A stretch of 64,000 nucleotides of DNA, taken from assembly GCA_016209035.1 (NCBI GenBank), contig JACQWX010000035.1, forward strand, positions 53,741 through 117,740. Direction: 5' to 3'. The first letter of the stretch is position 1; every line of letters begins with the position of its first letter. The position numbers and the translations under genes were made by a program. Under the pieces are notes generated by a model that had not been told where the DNA came from, did not search any database, and was given only the letters and a program-made list of their open reading frames with translations. Shown here in pieces: positions 49,098 through 57,734 of this stretch. This DNA comes from Elusimicrobiota bacterium. Lineage in GTDB: Bacteria > Elusimicrobiota > Elusimicrobia > UBA1565 > UBA9628.

Positions 49098-50295
49098 GGG
49101 CGAGCATCTCGCGCAGGTGCAGAGCCCGGTCCCGCTGGGCGAGCATCAGGCCGACGGAGAGGATGAAGTAGAGGCAGGCGAAGGAGTAGCGCACCTCGGT
49201 CTGAGGGAAGAACATCTGCGTCGTGAACAGGGAGAACAGCATGACGGCCTCCGGGATGGAGAAGGTCAGGTTCATGAGCACCACGATGCCGAAGAGGGAC
49301 TGGGCCGAGGTGAGCAGGATCTCCTCCGCCTGACGGGCGTCGAGGTGCATGGCGGCCGGATGGCCCGCGGAGAGGCTATAGGCGGCGGGCAGCATGCCCA
49401 CGAGCAGGGTCCATTGGTTGACCTTGGACGAGACCAAGGTCCGCAGCCCCACCTCCGCCTTGCCTTTGAGCGCGAAGAGCAGGGCCACGATGAACTCCGG
49501 GGCCTCCGACGCCAGAGGCGCCAGCCACTGCACGAGGATGAACTCCTCGATGCCCCAGTGGCGGCCCAGCTCCAGGATGCCCTCAGCGAAGGGCTCCGCC
49601 GAGATGAAGATGGCGAAGGCCGAGAACAGGAACAGCGCCGCCACGGCCAGGCGCCGCCAGAGAGCGGGCAGCCCGGCAATGATGAGCGCCGGCCCCACGA
49701 TCTCAGGCTCCTCCACCTCCGCCCTCGAGCACATGTAGGCGTAGACCCCGAAGAGGGAGAGCAGGAAGACGCAATCCATGAGGGAGAGCGTGGACTTGAG
49801 CGGCAGGATGATCGAATACAGGGTCGCGACCAGCAGGGTTATGATCTCCGGGGAGTTGCGTTCGCTGAGCCGGACGGTCTTCTGCCGCCGCTTGAACCAG
49901 CAGGCGAAGAGCACGGCAGGCCAGCCCACGCCGATGAGCAGGCGGTTGGCGCCGGTCATGTTCGCCGCCGCGTAGGCGGTGTAGACCGGGTCCTTCGCCG
50001 CCTTCCAGGCGAAGTACATGTCGACCGCGTACTCGGGCAGTACCGCGATGAGGGCCAGGATGCCGATGGCCACGCTCTGGGGGATGTCCTTCTCGGCAGC
50101 CTCAGCGGCCCAGGTCAGCAGGAACGCGGCGCCGAAGATGCACAGGCCGGGCAGCAGCGCGGTGAAGGGCTGACCCGGATGGCCTCCGAAGGCCCAGACC
50201 CCGACCCATTGCAGGCACAAGAGAACCGCCGCGGCCACCAGCAGCCACGGGCCTCCGGACGCCCGGGCCGCCCTTCCAGCCTCCACGTTCGACAT
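49072..50295 (-). CDS. CaCA-superfamily sodium/calcium exchanger-like protein
   Basis: A 407-aa membrane protein with about 11 TM helices and the two inverted alpha-repeats: AVLPEYAVDMYFAWKAA with NMTGANRLLIGVGW, and ASEAPEFIVALLFALKGKA with SSKVNQWTLLVGMLP. The acidic residues in these repeats bind the cation in the family. The start at 50295 is set by TAGAAT ending 7 nt upstream. The transported ion is inferred only. RNase HI follows by overlap. Confidence 0.85.
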   Translation of the reverse strand: MSNVEAGRAARASGGPWLLVAAAVLLCLQWVGVWAFGGHPGQPFTALLPGLCIFGAAFLLTWAAEAAEKDIPQSVAIGILALIAVLPEYAVDMYFAWKAAKDPVYTAYAAANMTGANRLLIGVGWPAVLFACWFKRRQKTVRLSERNSPEIITLLVATLYSIILPLKSTLSLMDCVFLLSLFGVYAYMCSRAEVEEPEIVGPALIIAGLPALWRRLAVAALFLFSAFAIFISAEPFAEGILELGRHWGIEEFILVQWLAPLASEAPEFIVALLFALKGKAEVGLRTLVSSKVNQWTLLVGMLPAAYSLSAGHPAAMHLDARQAEEILLTSAQSLFGIVVLMNLTFSIPEAVMLFSLFTTQMFFPQTEVRYSFACLYFILSVGLMLAQRDRALHLREMLARVIKTVGG

Positions 50296-50446
50296 GGGCG
50301 GGATTCTATCACATTTCCCCCGAGCCCTGACATTGCGCCCGCCTCCGGCCTGCCGGCGGCCTCGGAAAAGCGCTGTTTTCGCCAGCATTATTGCCGCTTG
50401 TCAATAGGACCTCCCCCTTGAATTCCAGCCCCTGACATTCTGGGCC

Positions 50447-50474
50447 TTGACAAAACCAGGGGGTCTGCTAAACT
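50447..50474 (+). promoter_or_regulatory. Promoter of riboswitch-controlled transcript (TTGACA-16-TAAACT)
   Basis: TTGACA 50447-50452 and TAAACT 50469-50474; predicted start near 50481, about 90 nt before the aptamer. Confidence 0.5.
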
Positions 50475-50565
50475 TGATACTGTAGGACAACCCGTCCGCG
50501 CTTCCGCGCTGGAACGGGCCTGTTGAGGTTAGGCCCGAGGCCCCGGCGAGGGGAAGAGCGAGGAT

Positions 50566-50646
50566 GGGCGATAAATGGCAAACCCGCCGCAAGGCGGGGG
50601 CGCAAAGCCAAGGCTCCCTCGGGGAGGGAGGGCCAGGTTGCCGAAC
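50566..50646 (+). promoter_or_regulatory. Cyclic di-GMP-I (GEMM-I) riboswitch
   Basis: The conserved aptamer order is present: GGCAAACC, a GCAA tetraloop hairpin (CGCC-GCAA-GGCG), GGGGCGCAAAGCC, a GGCTCCCTCGGGGAG-type second hairpin, then CCAGGTTGCCGA closing P1 (GGCAAACC with GGTTGCC). This matches the GEMM-I consensus, including the CGCAAAGCC core and the GNRA tetraloop. It should bind c-di-GMP and control the downstream terminator. Confidence 0.9.
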
Positions 50647-50702
50647 AAAAGATGGCCATGATGCTGGCTGGGGCTTTAGACCCTCGGGGTAGTCGCAAAG
50701 CC

Positions 50703-50747
50703 TATCCTGTTGCGGCAGGCAGGTCTGCCGCAGCGGGATATTTTTTT
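50703..50747 (+). terminator. Intrinsic terminator downstream of the c-di-GMP riboswitch
   Basis: TGCGGCAG-gcaggt-CTGCCGCA inner stem extended by TATCC/GGGATA, followed by seven T. It lies between aptamer and gene, as expected for transcription control. The stretch 50748-50992 beyond it has no gene; it holds the alternating CGCGCGTACGCGCGCGTACG tract at about 50763-50782. Confidence 0.88.
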
Positions 50748-50992
50748 GCGGTCCTCCCGAACGCGCGTACGCGCGCGTACGACAACCGTGCTTCCTTGCG
50801 AGTGGGTCGATGGTCCCATCAACCGCTAGGCCCCCTTACGACCTCCCGCAAGACCAACGGCCCAGGCGCCAGCCTCATCGGCGGTCTACACTAATGGGGA
50901 GAGCCGCCATGCAACAAAAAGTTAACACGCCCGAAACAACCATGAAACAGGCCGGGGGTAAAGTTATCTCGGAGACGGAAGGAGGCGCCGAG

Positions 50993-51415
50993 ATGAATAC
51001 CACCGAGACCTCGAAGAAGTTCTTCCTGGCGTGCGCAGTGGCAGTGGCCCTGGGCCTGCTCGCACCGAAGGCTCAGGCGCAAGAAGGGCTCCTCGACCTC
51101 AATCAGAAGATGCTGCGTGGCTCCGCCATCGTCGAGAGCTGGGGCGCGCCGGCCGACAAGACTTCCTGCAGGATGGCGAGCATCCTCGGGATATGCGGCG
51201 ACGGCGTCGGGATGCAGGCCCGGTCCCCCCGCAAGCCCGGCAGCTGGCTCGTGGGCTGGCGGAACCTGCGCAACCTCAACCTGAACCTCACCCGGTTCAA
51301 CCCGAAGAAGGCCGCGCCGAACCGGCTCTTCCAGATCGTCAAGATGTTCATCGACGATGTGGAGATCGCCGAGGTCGGCGACTTCAAGATCAAGCTCTCG
51401 ATCTCGCTGGAATGA
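50993..51415 (+). CDS. c-di-GMP-riboswitch-controlled secreted protein, unknown family
   Basis: A 140-aa protein with signal peptide (KKFFLACAVAVALGLLAPKA-QAQ). ATG 50993 has GGAGG 8-9 nt upstream. The mature part has two Cys (SCRMASILGIC) likely to form a disulfide, an Asn/Leu-rich stretch LRNLNLNLTRFNPKKA, and a beta-like end DFKIKLSISLE. No family recognised. Being under a c-di-GMP riboswitch and exported, it may act in adhesion, matrix or pilus function. Confidence 0.75.
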   Translation: MNTTETSKKFFLACAVAVALGLLAPKAQAQEGLLDLNQKMLRGSAIVESWGAPADKTSCRMASILGICGDGVGMQARSPRKPGSWLVGWRNLRNLNLNLTRFNPKKAAPNRLFQIVKMFIDDVEIAEVGDFKIKLSISLE

Positions 51416-51418
51416 CGC

Positions 51419-52483
51419 CTACTGGTTCTCGAAATACTCGGTCGTATATTCGCGCACCGATTTGGCCACCTTCTCCGCGAGCTTCACCCGGCTCCTGCGG
51501 GCGGCCTCGTCGTAGTCGCCCGAGGCCTGCCGGTCGGTGACGTCGAACCGCTGGATGGTCTTGCTCGTGCGGCCGTCTTTCAAGGACACGGTGACCGTGC
51601 TCCGGGCCCACTTCCAATCCGCCGTCTTGTTGTCGCCCTTCATCGGCCCGGTCGCTACCTTGCCCGACACCACGATGTCCATCTCGGCGGGCGTGGTGGC
51701 CGTCTGCGCCTCGAACCCGAAGGAGGTCAGCCCCTTGATGATGCCGGTCTCGACCTCGTCGCCGCAGTCGGACCGCGTCTCCCCCCGCTCGCCCTTCATG
51801 GCGCACTGGAAGTCCACGTAGACCTCGAGCTGGGCGATGGCCTTGTTGGCGAGGCTCTTGACCTGGGCCTGGTTGAAGGGGCTCGGGATGGACCGCCCTT
51901 TGCTGTCGAGCACCCGGTACTGGCCGTTGAGGTCCTCCCGGGCCTTCAGGAGCGCCAGGAGCCGCATGGCGGCCTTGATGCGGCCGAGCTTCTCCGAGGA
52001 CGCGTCCACCTGGCTCGACCACTCCTGGGCCTGCCCGTCGAGGTCCTTGATCTTGTCCTCGATGGCGCCCTTGGCCTTCTCGCGCTCGAGCACGGCCAGG
52101 GCGTAGTAGACCTTCGTGGCCGGATCCTTCCAGGCGTCGACCACCTCGACTCCCTCGAGGACCCCGTTCGTCACGGTCTGGACCGAGTCCGAGACGGACG
52201 TCGAGAATGACCGCTCGGTCTTGTCGCCCTTGCCGCGGTTGGTCTCGGACATGGCGCTGTCGAGCTTGGCGGAGACCTGGAGCTTGAAGAACTTGGAGAC
52301 CTCGCTGCGGGCGCGCTCCTTGGCGATGTCCTCCTTGTCTCCCAGGCCGACGCCTGTGACGTACGCCTCCCTGGGGTACTCGCTGGAGGCTCCCTTGACG
52401 GTCCATTCCGGCTTGCCGCCGGCGAAGGACGCGCCTGCGCAGAGCGTCAGGCCTGACGCGAGAACGAAAAGGTTCCTCTTCAT
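51419..52483 (-). CDS. LPP20-like exported protein
   Basis: A 354-aa protein with signal peptide MKRNLFVLASGLTLCAGASF. YVTGVGLGDKEDIAKERARS followed by EVSKFFKLQVSAKL fits the LPP20 (FlgT/lipoprotein) domain, which occurs in outer-membrane proteins. A helical segment (about 150-200) and a second beta domain with two Cys (FQCAMKGERGETRSDCG) follow. No lipobox. GGAGGACAGC precedes the ATG. Role unknown. Confidence 0.7.
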   Translation of the reverse strand: MKRNLFVLASGLTLCAGASFAGGKPEWTVKGASSEYPREAYVTGVGLGDKEDIAKERARSEVSKFFKLQVSAKLDSAMSETNRGKGDKTERSFSTSVSDSVQTVTNGVLEGVEVVDAWKDPATKVYYALAVLEREKAKGAIEDKIKDLDGQAQEWSSQVDASSEKLGRIKAAMRLLALLKAREDLNGQYRVLDSKGRSIPSPFNQAQVKSLANKAIAQLEVYVDFQCAMKGERGETRSDCGDEVETGIIKGLTSFGFEAQTATTPAEMDIVVSGKVATGPMKGDNKTADWKWARSTVTVSLKDGRTSKTIQRFDVTDRQASGDYDEAARRSRVKLAEKVAKSVREYTTEYFENQ

Positions 52484-52563
52484 GCTGTCCTCCTCGTGGG
52501 TCCGGCTATCGTACGACACCATGCTATCAAAAAAGCTCCACGCGCCGCCACGGGCCCGACACC

Positions 52564-54468
52564 CTAGAATTCGTAGGCGGAGCGGTGGATGCCGCGCAGG
52601 TCGGCGTAGTCGATGAAGCGGGAGTAGAAGGGGTGCTGGGCCAGGGTGGCGGAATCCCCGATCATCACGAGGAGCCTGCGGCTGCGCGTGATGGCGACGT
52701 TCATGCGCCTGACATCCGCCAGGAAGCCCACCTCGGCCTCGTTGTTGGAGCGCACGAGCGACACCACGGCGGCCTCCTTCTCCCTGCCCTGGAACCCGTC
52801 CACGGACCCGATCTCGAGGCCCGGCACCCGCAGCAGGCTCTTAAGGAGCCTGGCCTGAGCCACGTAGGGGGTCAGGATGGCCAGGTCCTTGGGTCTGATG
52901 CCGCTGGCCAGGAGCGCGCTTGCGATCTTAACCGCGAGCTTGGCCTCCCCAGGGTTCTCGCGGCTCTCGAGCAGCTCGTTCCAGGTCTCATCGAAGCCCG
53001 CGCCGGCCGTGTCGATGAAATGCAGAGGGCTCTCCGTCAGAGCGCCGGCCGCCACGCCCTCCAGACCCGCCGCGGTGTGGGTCCGGACCGACTCGTCGGC
53101 GATGAGCTTGTCGTCGTAGAACTCCCGCGAGGGGAAGCCCATGATGGTCTCGTGCATGCGGTACTGCACGCGCAGGAGCGTCTGGAGGTCCGAGGGCAGG
53201 AGGGATTTCAGGCGCTCGAAGAGCGTGGTCGAGAGCCCCCCTTTGGCCGCCTCCTGGGAGTAGATGGTCGGGGGCAACTGCATGGAGTCGCCGGCGAACA
53301 CGGCCTTGCGGGCCATGGTGAGCGGCACCCACGAGAGAGGCTCGGTCGCCTGGGAGGCCTCGTCGAGCACGACCAAGTCGAAAGCGCCGTCCGCCAGCTT
53401 GCGGGAGATTCCCGCGTGCGTGCCGAGCACCACGTGGGCGCCGGCCACGATTTGCGCCGATAGCTCGAACTCGATGTCCCGGGCCTTCCTCCAGAGCCTG
53501 CGGATCTCGCGCTCCCGTTCCTGCCTCTCGCCGTAGCCGAGCTGGCCCCGCCCGAACCGGGAGCCCTTCCTCGCCAGGCGCTCGCGCAGCAGGTCGAGCT
53601 CCCGAACCTCGTCGTAGGACGGGTCCGCCTCGACCATGTGCGCCAGGTTGGCCTCGCGCAGGGACTCCAGGGTCCGAGCCGGATGCCCCAGCCGCGCGCA
53701 CCGCAGCCCCGTAGCCAGGAGCTTCTCCAGCACGTTGTCCACGGCCACGTTCGAAGGCGCGGTGGCCAGGACCTTCTGGCCGAGCGCGGCTGCCTGCCGG
53801 ATGAGCTCCACCAGGACCGTGGTCTTGCCCGTCCCGGGCGGGCCATGGACCAGGGCGACATCCTCGGCCTCGAGGCAGGTCCGGACGGCTTCGCGCTGAT
53901 ACTCGTTGAGCGCGTCGTTGAAGGGATCCCTCCAGCGCTTGGCGCCCAGGGTCTTGGGGTCCCTCTTGCCCAAGGCGATGTCGCGCAGGGCAGCCAAGCG
54001 GCTCTTCTTGGCGTCGAGGACCGCGGTCAGGGCCCTCTTCATCTGCTTGTAGGTGGCCTCGGAGCCGATGAGGTCGATCTGGCACCCCGGCCCGAGGCGC
54101 GAGGGGCCGGGCCCGTTCACGGACGCGGTCACGGCGGAGTCCTCGACCTTGTAGAGGGTCGCCTCCATGGTCTTGGGGTCGAACCCGGCGGGGAAGGCGA
54201 CCATCACGAGGTCCCCGGGCCCCATGGAGTGGAAAGGAGAGATCTCCTCGCCCTTGGAGGAACGCGTGAACTTGAGCAGGGAAGTCCCGCCCACTCCATC
54301 GTCGACCGACACGAGCTCCAAACCCGTCACGGTCTTGCCCATGGCCACGCGGGTCTCGAGCGGGAAGCGGCCGAGCTCCCGCATGTTCTCGTCGCGCTCA
54401 GCGAGCCGCTCGATCTCGATGAGCTCTAGGAACCGCTCGAAGAACTTCTGGGCGTACTTTGATTTCAA
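52564..54468 (-). CDS. Upf1/Dna2-like SF1 helicase (IGHMBP2 family)
   Basis: A 634-aa SF1B helicase. VHGPPGTGKTTVLVELIRQA (motif I), VLATAPSNVAVDNVLEKLL (Ia), LVVLDEASQATEPLSWVPL (II), VFAGDSMQLPPTIYS (III), LLRVQYRMHETIMGFPS (IV), SVDGFQGREKEAAVVSLVRS (V) and NVAITRSRRLLVMIGD (VI) are all present. The N-terminal 180 residues form the OB-like stalk region. TTG 54468 is chosen because TACAAT ends 6 nt before it and the longer frame would overlap the divergent gene's start and promoter. It acts on RNA or DNA duplexes by family. Confidence 0.9.
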   Translation of the reverse strand: MKSKYAQKFFERFLELIEIERLAERDENMRELGRFPLETRVAMGKTVTGLELVSVDDGVGGTSLLKFTRSSKGEEISPFHSMGPGDLVMVAFPAGFDPKTMEATLYKVEDSAVTASVNGPGPSRLGPGCQIDLIGSEATYKQMKRALTAVLDAKKSRLAALRDIALGKRDPKTLGAKRWRDPFNDALNEYQREAVRTCLEAEDVALVHGPPGTGKTTVLVELIRQAAALGQKVLATAPSNVAVDNVLEKLLATGLRCARLGHPARTLESLREANLAHMVEADPSYDEVRELDLLRERLARKGSRFGRGQLGYGERQEREREIRRLWRKARDIEFELSAQIVAGAHVVLGTHAGISRKLADGAFDLVVLDEASQATEPLSWVPLTMARKAVFAGDSMQLPPTIYSQEAAKGGLSTTLFERLKSLLPSDLQTLLRVQYRMHETIMGFPSREFYDDKLIADESVRTHTAAGLEGVAAGALTESPLHFIDTAGAGFDETWNELLESRENPGEAKLAVKIASALLASGIRPKDLAILTPYVAQARLLKSLLRVPGLEIGSVDGFQGREKEAAVVSLVRSNNEAEVGFLADVRRMNVAITRSRRLLVMIGDSATLAQHPFYSRFIDYADLRGIHRSAYEF

Positions 54469-54474
54469 GGCTCC

Positions 54475-54480
54475 ATTGTA
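54475..54480 (-). promoter_or_regulatory. -10 TACAAT of the helicase gene
   Basis: Ends 6 nt before TTG 54468; 12 nt from the opposite-strand -10 at 54493. Confidence 0.5.
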
Positions 54481-54492
54481 GCAATACTTTGT

Positions 54493-54498
54493 TATACT
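54493..54498 (+). promoter_or_regulatory. -10 TATACT of cardiolipin synthase gene
   Basis: Ends 7 nt before ATG 54506. Confidence 0.5.
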
Positions 54499-54505
54499 CG
54501 CGGCC

Positions 54506-55635
54506 ATGGCGTTCAAGGGCTTGGCCGACCTCCTCAGAAGGCCCCCCCCAGGCTCAGGGGAGCTCGCGAAGAACCCGGAGCTCTACGTCCCGGGCAACCG
54601 CCTCAGCCTCCTGGCCGACGGGGAGGAGACCTTCCGCTCCATGTGGGAGGCCATCGAAGGGGCCCAGGAGAGCGTCAACATCGAGACCTACATCTTCCGG
54701 GCCGACAGCACCGGCCGCGAGTTCGCCGGCCGCCTCATGGCCATGGCGCGCAAGGGAGTCCCCGTGCGCCTCATCATCGACGCGGTCGGCTCCATCGACA
54801 CCAACCCCTTCTTCCTGGGCAGGATGGCGGACGCGGGCGTGCAGATTCTCGACTACCATCCGGTGGCGCCCTGGCGGCGCAGGTGGTCGTGGGGCAGGCG
54901 CGACCACCGCAAGCTCCTGGTCGTGGACGGCAAGATCGGGTTCACGGGCGGGGTCAACATCTCGGACGACCACCTCCCTTCAGCCAAGGGCGGGCAGGAG
55001 TGGCGGGATTGTCACGTGCGGGTGGAAGGCCCGGCGGCCTTCGAGCTCGAGAGGGTCTTCCGCATGCCCTGGTTCAAGGAGACCCGGGCATGGTTCCGCT
55101 CCCCCGGGCCAACCAGGAGCTCCTGCACCGCTTCCGCATCCGCTCCGCCTACCTGCACGCCCTGCGCGCGGCCCAGAAGGAAGTCATCATCGCCAACGCC
55201 TACTTCATCCCGGACCTCGGCATCCGCAGGGCCCTCGTCGCCGCCGCCCGGCGGGGAGTAAGGGTGAGGGTCCTCGTGCCCGGCCACTCCGACTTCGCCG
55301 CGGTCTGGTACGCCAGCCGCCGGCGCTACGACCTCCTCCTGAAGAACGGGGTGGAGGTCTGCGAATGGAACGGCTCCATGCTCCACGCCAAGGCCGTGGT
55401 CGTGGACCGCCGGTGGTGCAGCGTCGGGTCCTACAACCTCGACCACCGGAGTCTCCTGCACAACCTGGAGGTGAACCTCCACGTCCTCGACGACAAGGTC
55501 GCGGGGCCGCTCGCGCAACGCCTCGACGACGACATCTCACGCTCGCGCAGGCTCACCCTGGGCCTATGGCGCAAGCGCCCTGTCGTGGAGAAGGCCGCCG
55601 AGAGGGTCTTCTACCTCTTCCGGTACCTGTTCTGA
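54506..55635 (+). pseudogene. cls: Cardiolipin synthase (PLD family), single frameshift
   Basis: About 375 aa when the break is bridged. The first frame gives VNIETYIFRADSTGREFAG and HKD1 as DHRKLLVVDGKIGFTGG, and runs to about 55100. The second frame gives RIRSAYLHALRAAQKEVIIA and HKD2 as MLHAKAVVVDRRWCSVGSYN, ending FYLFRYLF at 55635. The break is at CGCTCCCCCGGGCC, a homopolymer, and fits a one-base deletion, so a sequencing error or phase variation is possible. If intact it would condense phosphatidylglycerol into cardiolipin. No N-terminal TM helices, as in ClsB. Confidence 0.82.
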
Positions 55636-57611
55636 CCGGCAGACGCGGAAGGGGCAGGGGGCCCGCCGGCGGTCGAGTCCTTGAGGCGCTTCTTCCCCCT
55701 CCAGAAGAAGACGGCCATCAGGGTCGCCGATAGGTTGACCACCACGAGCGACACGAACGGCGCGGCCGCGTCGAACATGAACCCGAGGATGTAGGAGGAC
55801 CCCATGATGGCGGCCAACTCGGCGGCCATCAGGAATCCCATGGCCTTGCCCGCGGATTCGGGGGGCAGCTTGGACTGCAGGTAGGAGGTGAGGTTGATGT
55901 CGTTGGCGGCCCAGGTCAGGCTCATGGCCACCACCAGCGGGATGATGGCCCAAAGATTGCCGGTCAGGGCCAGGACCCAGGTCGCCAAGGTGCCCAAGGC
56001 CATGGGCTTGACCCAGCGGTAGGGAGCCGACGGGGTCTTGTCCGCCATCGCGGTCATGGCCCTGATGAGGAGGACCGCCCCCAGGAGCTCGCCGAAGTTC
56101 GAACCGCTCACCACCCACGCCGCGCGCTCGGGAGCGCCGAGGAAGGTCTTCACGAAGAAGGGCACCAGCATAGACTCGAAGACCCGGTGCACGATCATGG
56201 GACCAAGGAGCATCAGGCTGATCCATCTGAAGCCGCGGTCCTTGACCATGACGCCGTAGCCGGCCCGGACGTCCGAGACCGCGTTCTTGGCGAGGTTCCA
56301 TAGGGCGCGAAGGCCCTTGCCCGGCGATGGGGACCTGGCTTGGCCGGGGGCGCCGCCCGCGTCGTCGAGCTTGACCCTGGAGAACATCCACGCGGCCAGG
56401 AGATAGGCGGGCGGGTGCAGCAGGAGGCCGAACACCAGCCCCGCCTTGCTGATGAGCAGGCCCACCAGGAGCGGCGCGATGGTGCCCGAGACCTCATAGA
56501 CCAGGTGGGTGACCGCGTTGAACTTCCCGAGTCTGGCATGGTCGTTGCCGAGGACCCTCGCGGGCAGGAGGTTCCTGCCGGTGATGACCACGCCCATGCT
56601 GGCGCCCGCGACCGCGTAAAGCGGCATGATGAGCCAGGGGGTCCCCAATCCCGCCAGGAACAGGCCCAGGATGCCCGCGACCGCGGCGGCCTGCACCACC
56701 ATGGCCTTGGCCATGATCTTGTGAACGGGCTTGCGGTCCATCCACCCGCCCGCGAGCATGCTCGCGGCCGTCATGGAGATGCCCCAGGTCACGGCCATGT
56801 TGGCCATCCACACCGCGCTCCCGAACAGGGTCAGCGCGATCATGGGCATCGAGACTCCCAGAGCCTCCATCCCGACCTTGAAGAAGCCCGTGGCCACGAG
56901 ACTCCGCTTGGCCGAGGCCTTCTTGTCTTTGGACGAGGGCAGCAGGCGGGCCCACAAAGAGCGCTTCGTCTGGAGCCCGGTCTGCGGCGCGGTCTGGGGC
57001 GCCGCCACGGCGCTGTCCACCGGGTCCGCCGGCCGGCCCTTGAGACCGACGCCGTCGTAGACGCTCGAGAGGCGCTCGGCTTGGAACGCCTCGGACTCCC
57101 TGGAGGATCGGCCGGTCCCCTCGAAGGGCTCCTCCTGGAGAGACGCCACCAGGCCCCTCGTCCGATCCAGCAGAGTGGCGGACGGCCTAGCCTGGGACCT
57201 TCCGGACACGACGGCAGGCTCGATCCCCAAGACCACGAGGCTGGTCTCGGGCTTGGCTTCAGGCGCGCCGAGGTCGATGCCGGAGCCCTCGAGCGCGACG
57301 CCCCCTCCGGCGAGCGGAAAACGCCCCGCGCCTCCGGGGACGACGCGCCCTGGCGCGACGCCTGGGGCCGCGAGGTTGATGCCGGGCAGGACCGCCTGCG
57401 CAACGCCCAGGGGACGGGCGTTGAAGGAAGCATCGGCCCCGGCCGTCAAGGGAACGGCGACCCGGACCACGACCGGTCGCGTCCCCGAGGCATGGGAGGC
57501 TCCGACGGACCTGGCCATCGCTTGAGCCGCGGTAGGATGCCATGAGGCCGCGAGCAGCGTGACCGCCAGGACGAGCCGCGTCAAGATCAGCCGCACCGGA
57601 ACGAAGCGCAT
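55611..57611 (-). CDS. MFS transporter with long exported-type N-terminal leader
   Basis: A 666-aa protein. Start MRFVPVRLILTRLVLAVTLL follows TATAAT by 9 nt. A signal-like segment (1-30) is followed by about 180 residues rich in Ala/Pro/Gly/Val, ending FQAERLSSVYDGVGLKG, then the 12-TM MFS core (about 215-650) with WMDRKPVHKIMAKAMVV in the first cytoplasmic loop and GKFNAVTHLVYEVSGTIAPL. The leader resembles that of the exported adenylate kinase, which also ends in an S-V-[FY]-D-G motif. Substrate unknown. It converges on the cls end, overlapping 25 nt. Confidence 0.8.
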   Translation of the reverse strand: MRFVPVRLILTRLVLAVTLLAASWHPTAAQAMARSVGASHASGTRPVVVRVAVPLTAGADASFNARPLGVAQAVLPGINLAAPGVAPGRVVPGGAGRFPLAGGGVALEGSGIDLGAPEAKPETSLVVLGIEPAVVSGRSQARPSATLLDRTRGLVASLQEEPFEGTGRSSRESEAFQAERLSSVYDGVGLKGRPADPVDSAVAAPQTAPQTGLQTKRSLWARLLPSSKDKKASAKRSLVATGFFKVGMEALGVSMPMIALTLFGSAVWMANMAVTWGISMTAASMLAGGWMDRKPVHKIMAKAMVVQAAAVAGILGLFLAGLGTPWLIMPLYAVAGASMGVVITGRNLLPARVLGNDHARLGKFNAVTHLVYEVSGTIAPLLVGLLISKAGLVFGLLLHPPAYLLAAWMFSRVKLDDAGGAPGQARSPSPGKGLRALWNLAKNAVSDVRAGYGVMVKDRGFRWISLMLLGPMIVHRVFESMLVPFFVKTFLGAPERAAWVVSGSNFGELLGAVLLIRAMTAMADKTPSAPYRWVKPMALGTLATWVLALTGNLWAIIPLVVAMSLTWAANDINLTSYLQSKLPPESAGKAMGFLMAAELAAIMGSSYILGFMFDAAAPFVSLVVVNLSATLMAVFFWRGKKRLKDSTAGGPPAPSASAGQNRYRKR

Positions 57612-57734
57612 CGAAGAAGCATTATATGCGCTGGAACGCTCCGGCACATAGAGTCGAAAGGCCCAGCGATGCCGCGTTTTTGGACCTAGTCACGGCGGGC
57701 CCGAGGCCCATTACGCAGGGGCCGACTTCTCAGG

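Noticed and set aside
50690-50720. Second GEMM aptamer suggested by CGCAAAGCC near 50695
   Set aside because: The GGCAAACC strand and tetraloop hairpin are missing; the segment belongs to the pre-terminator region.
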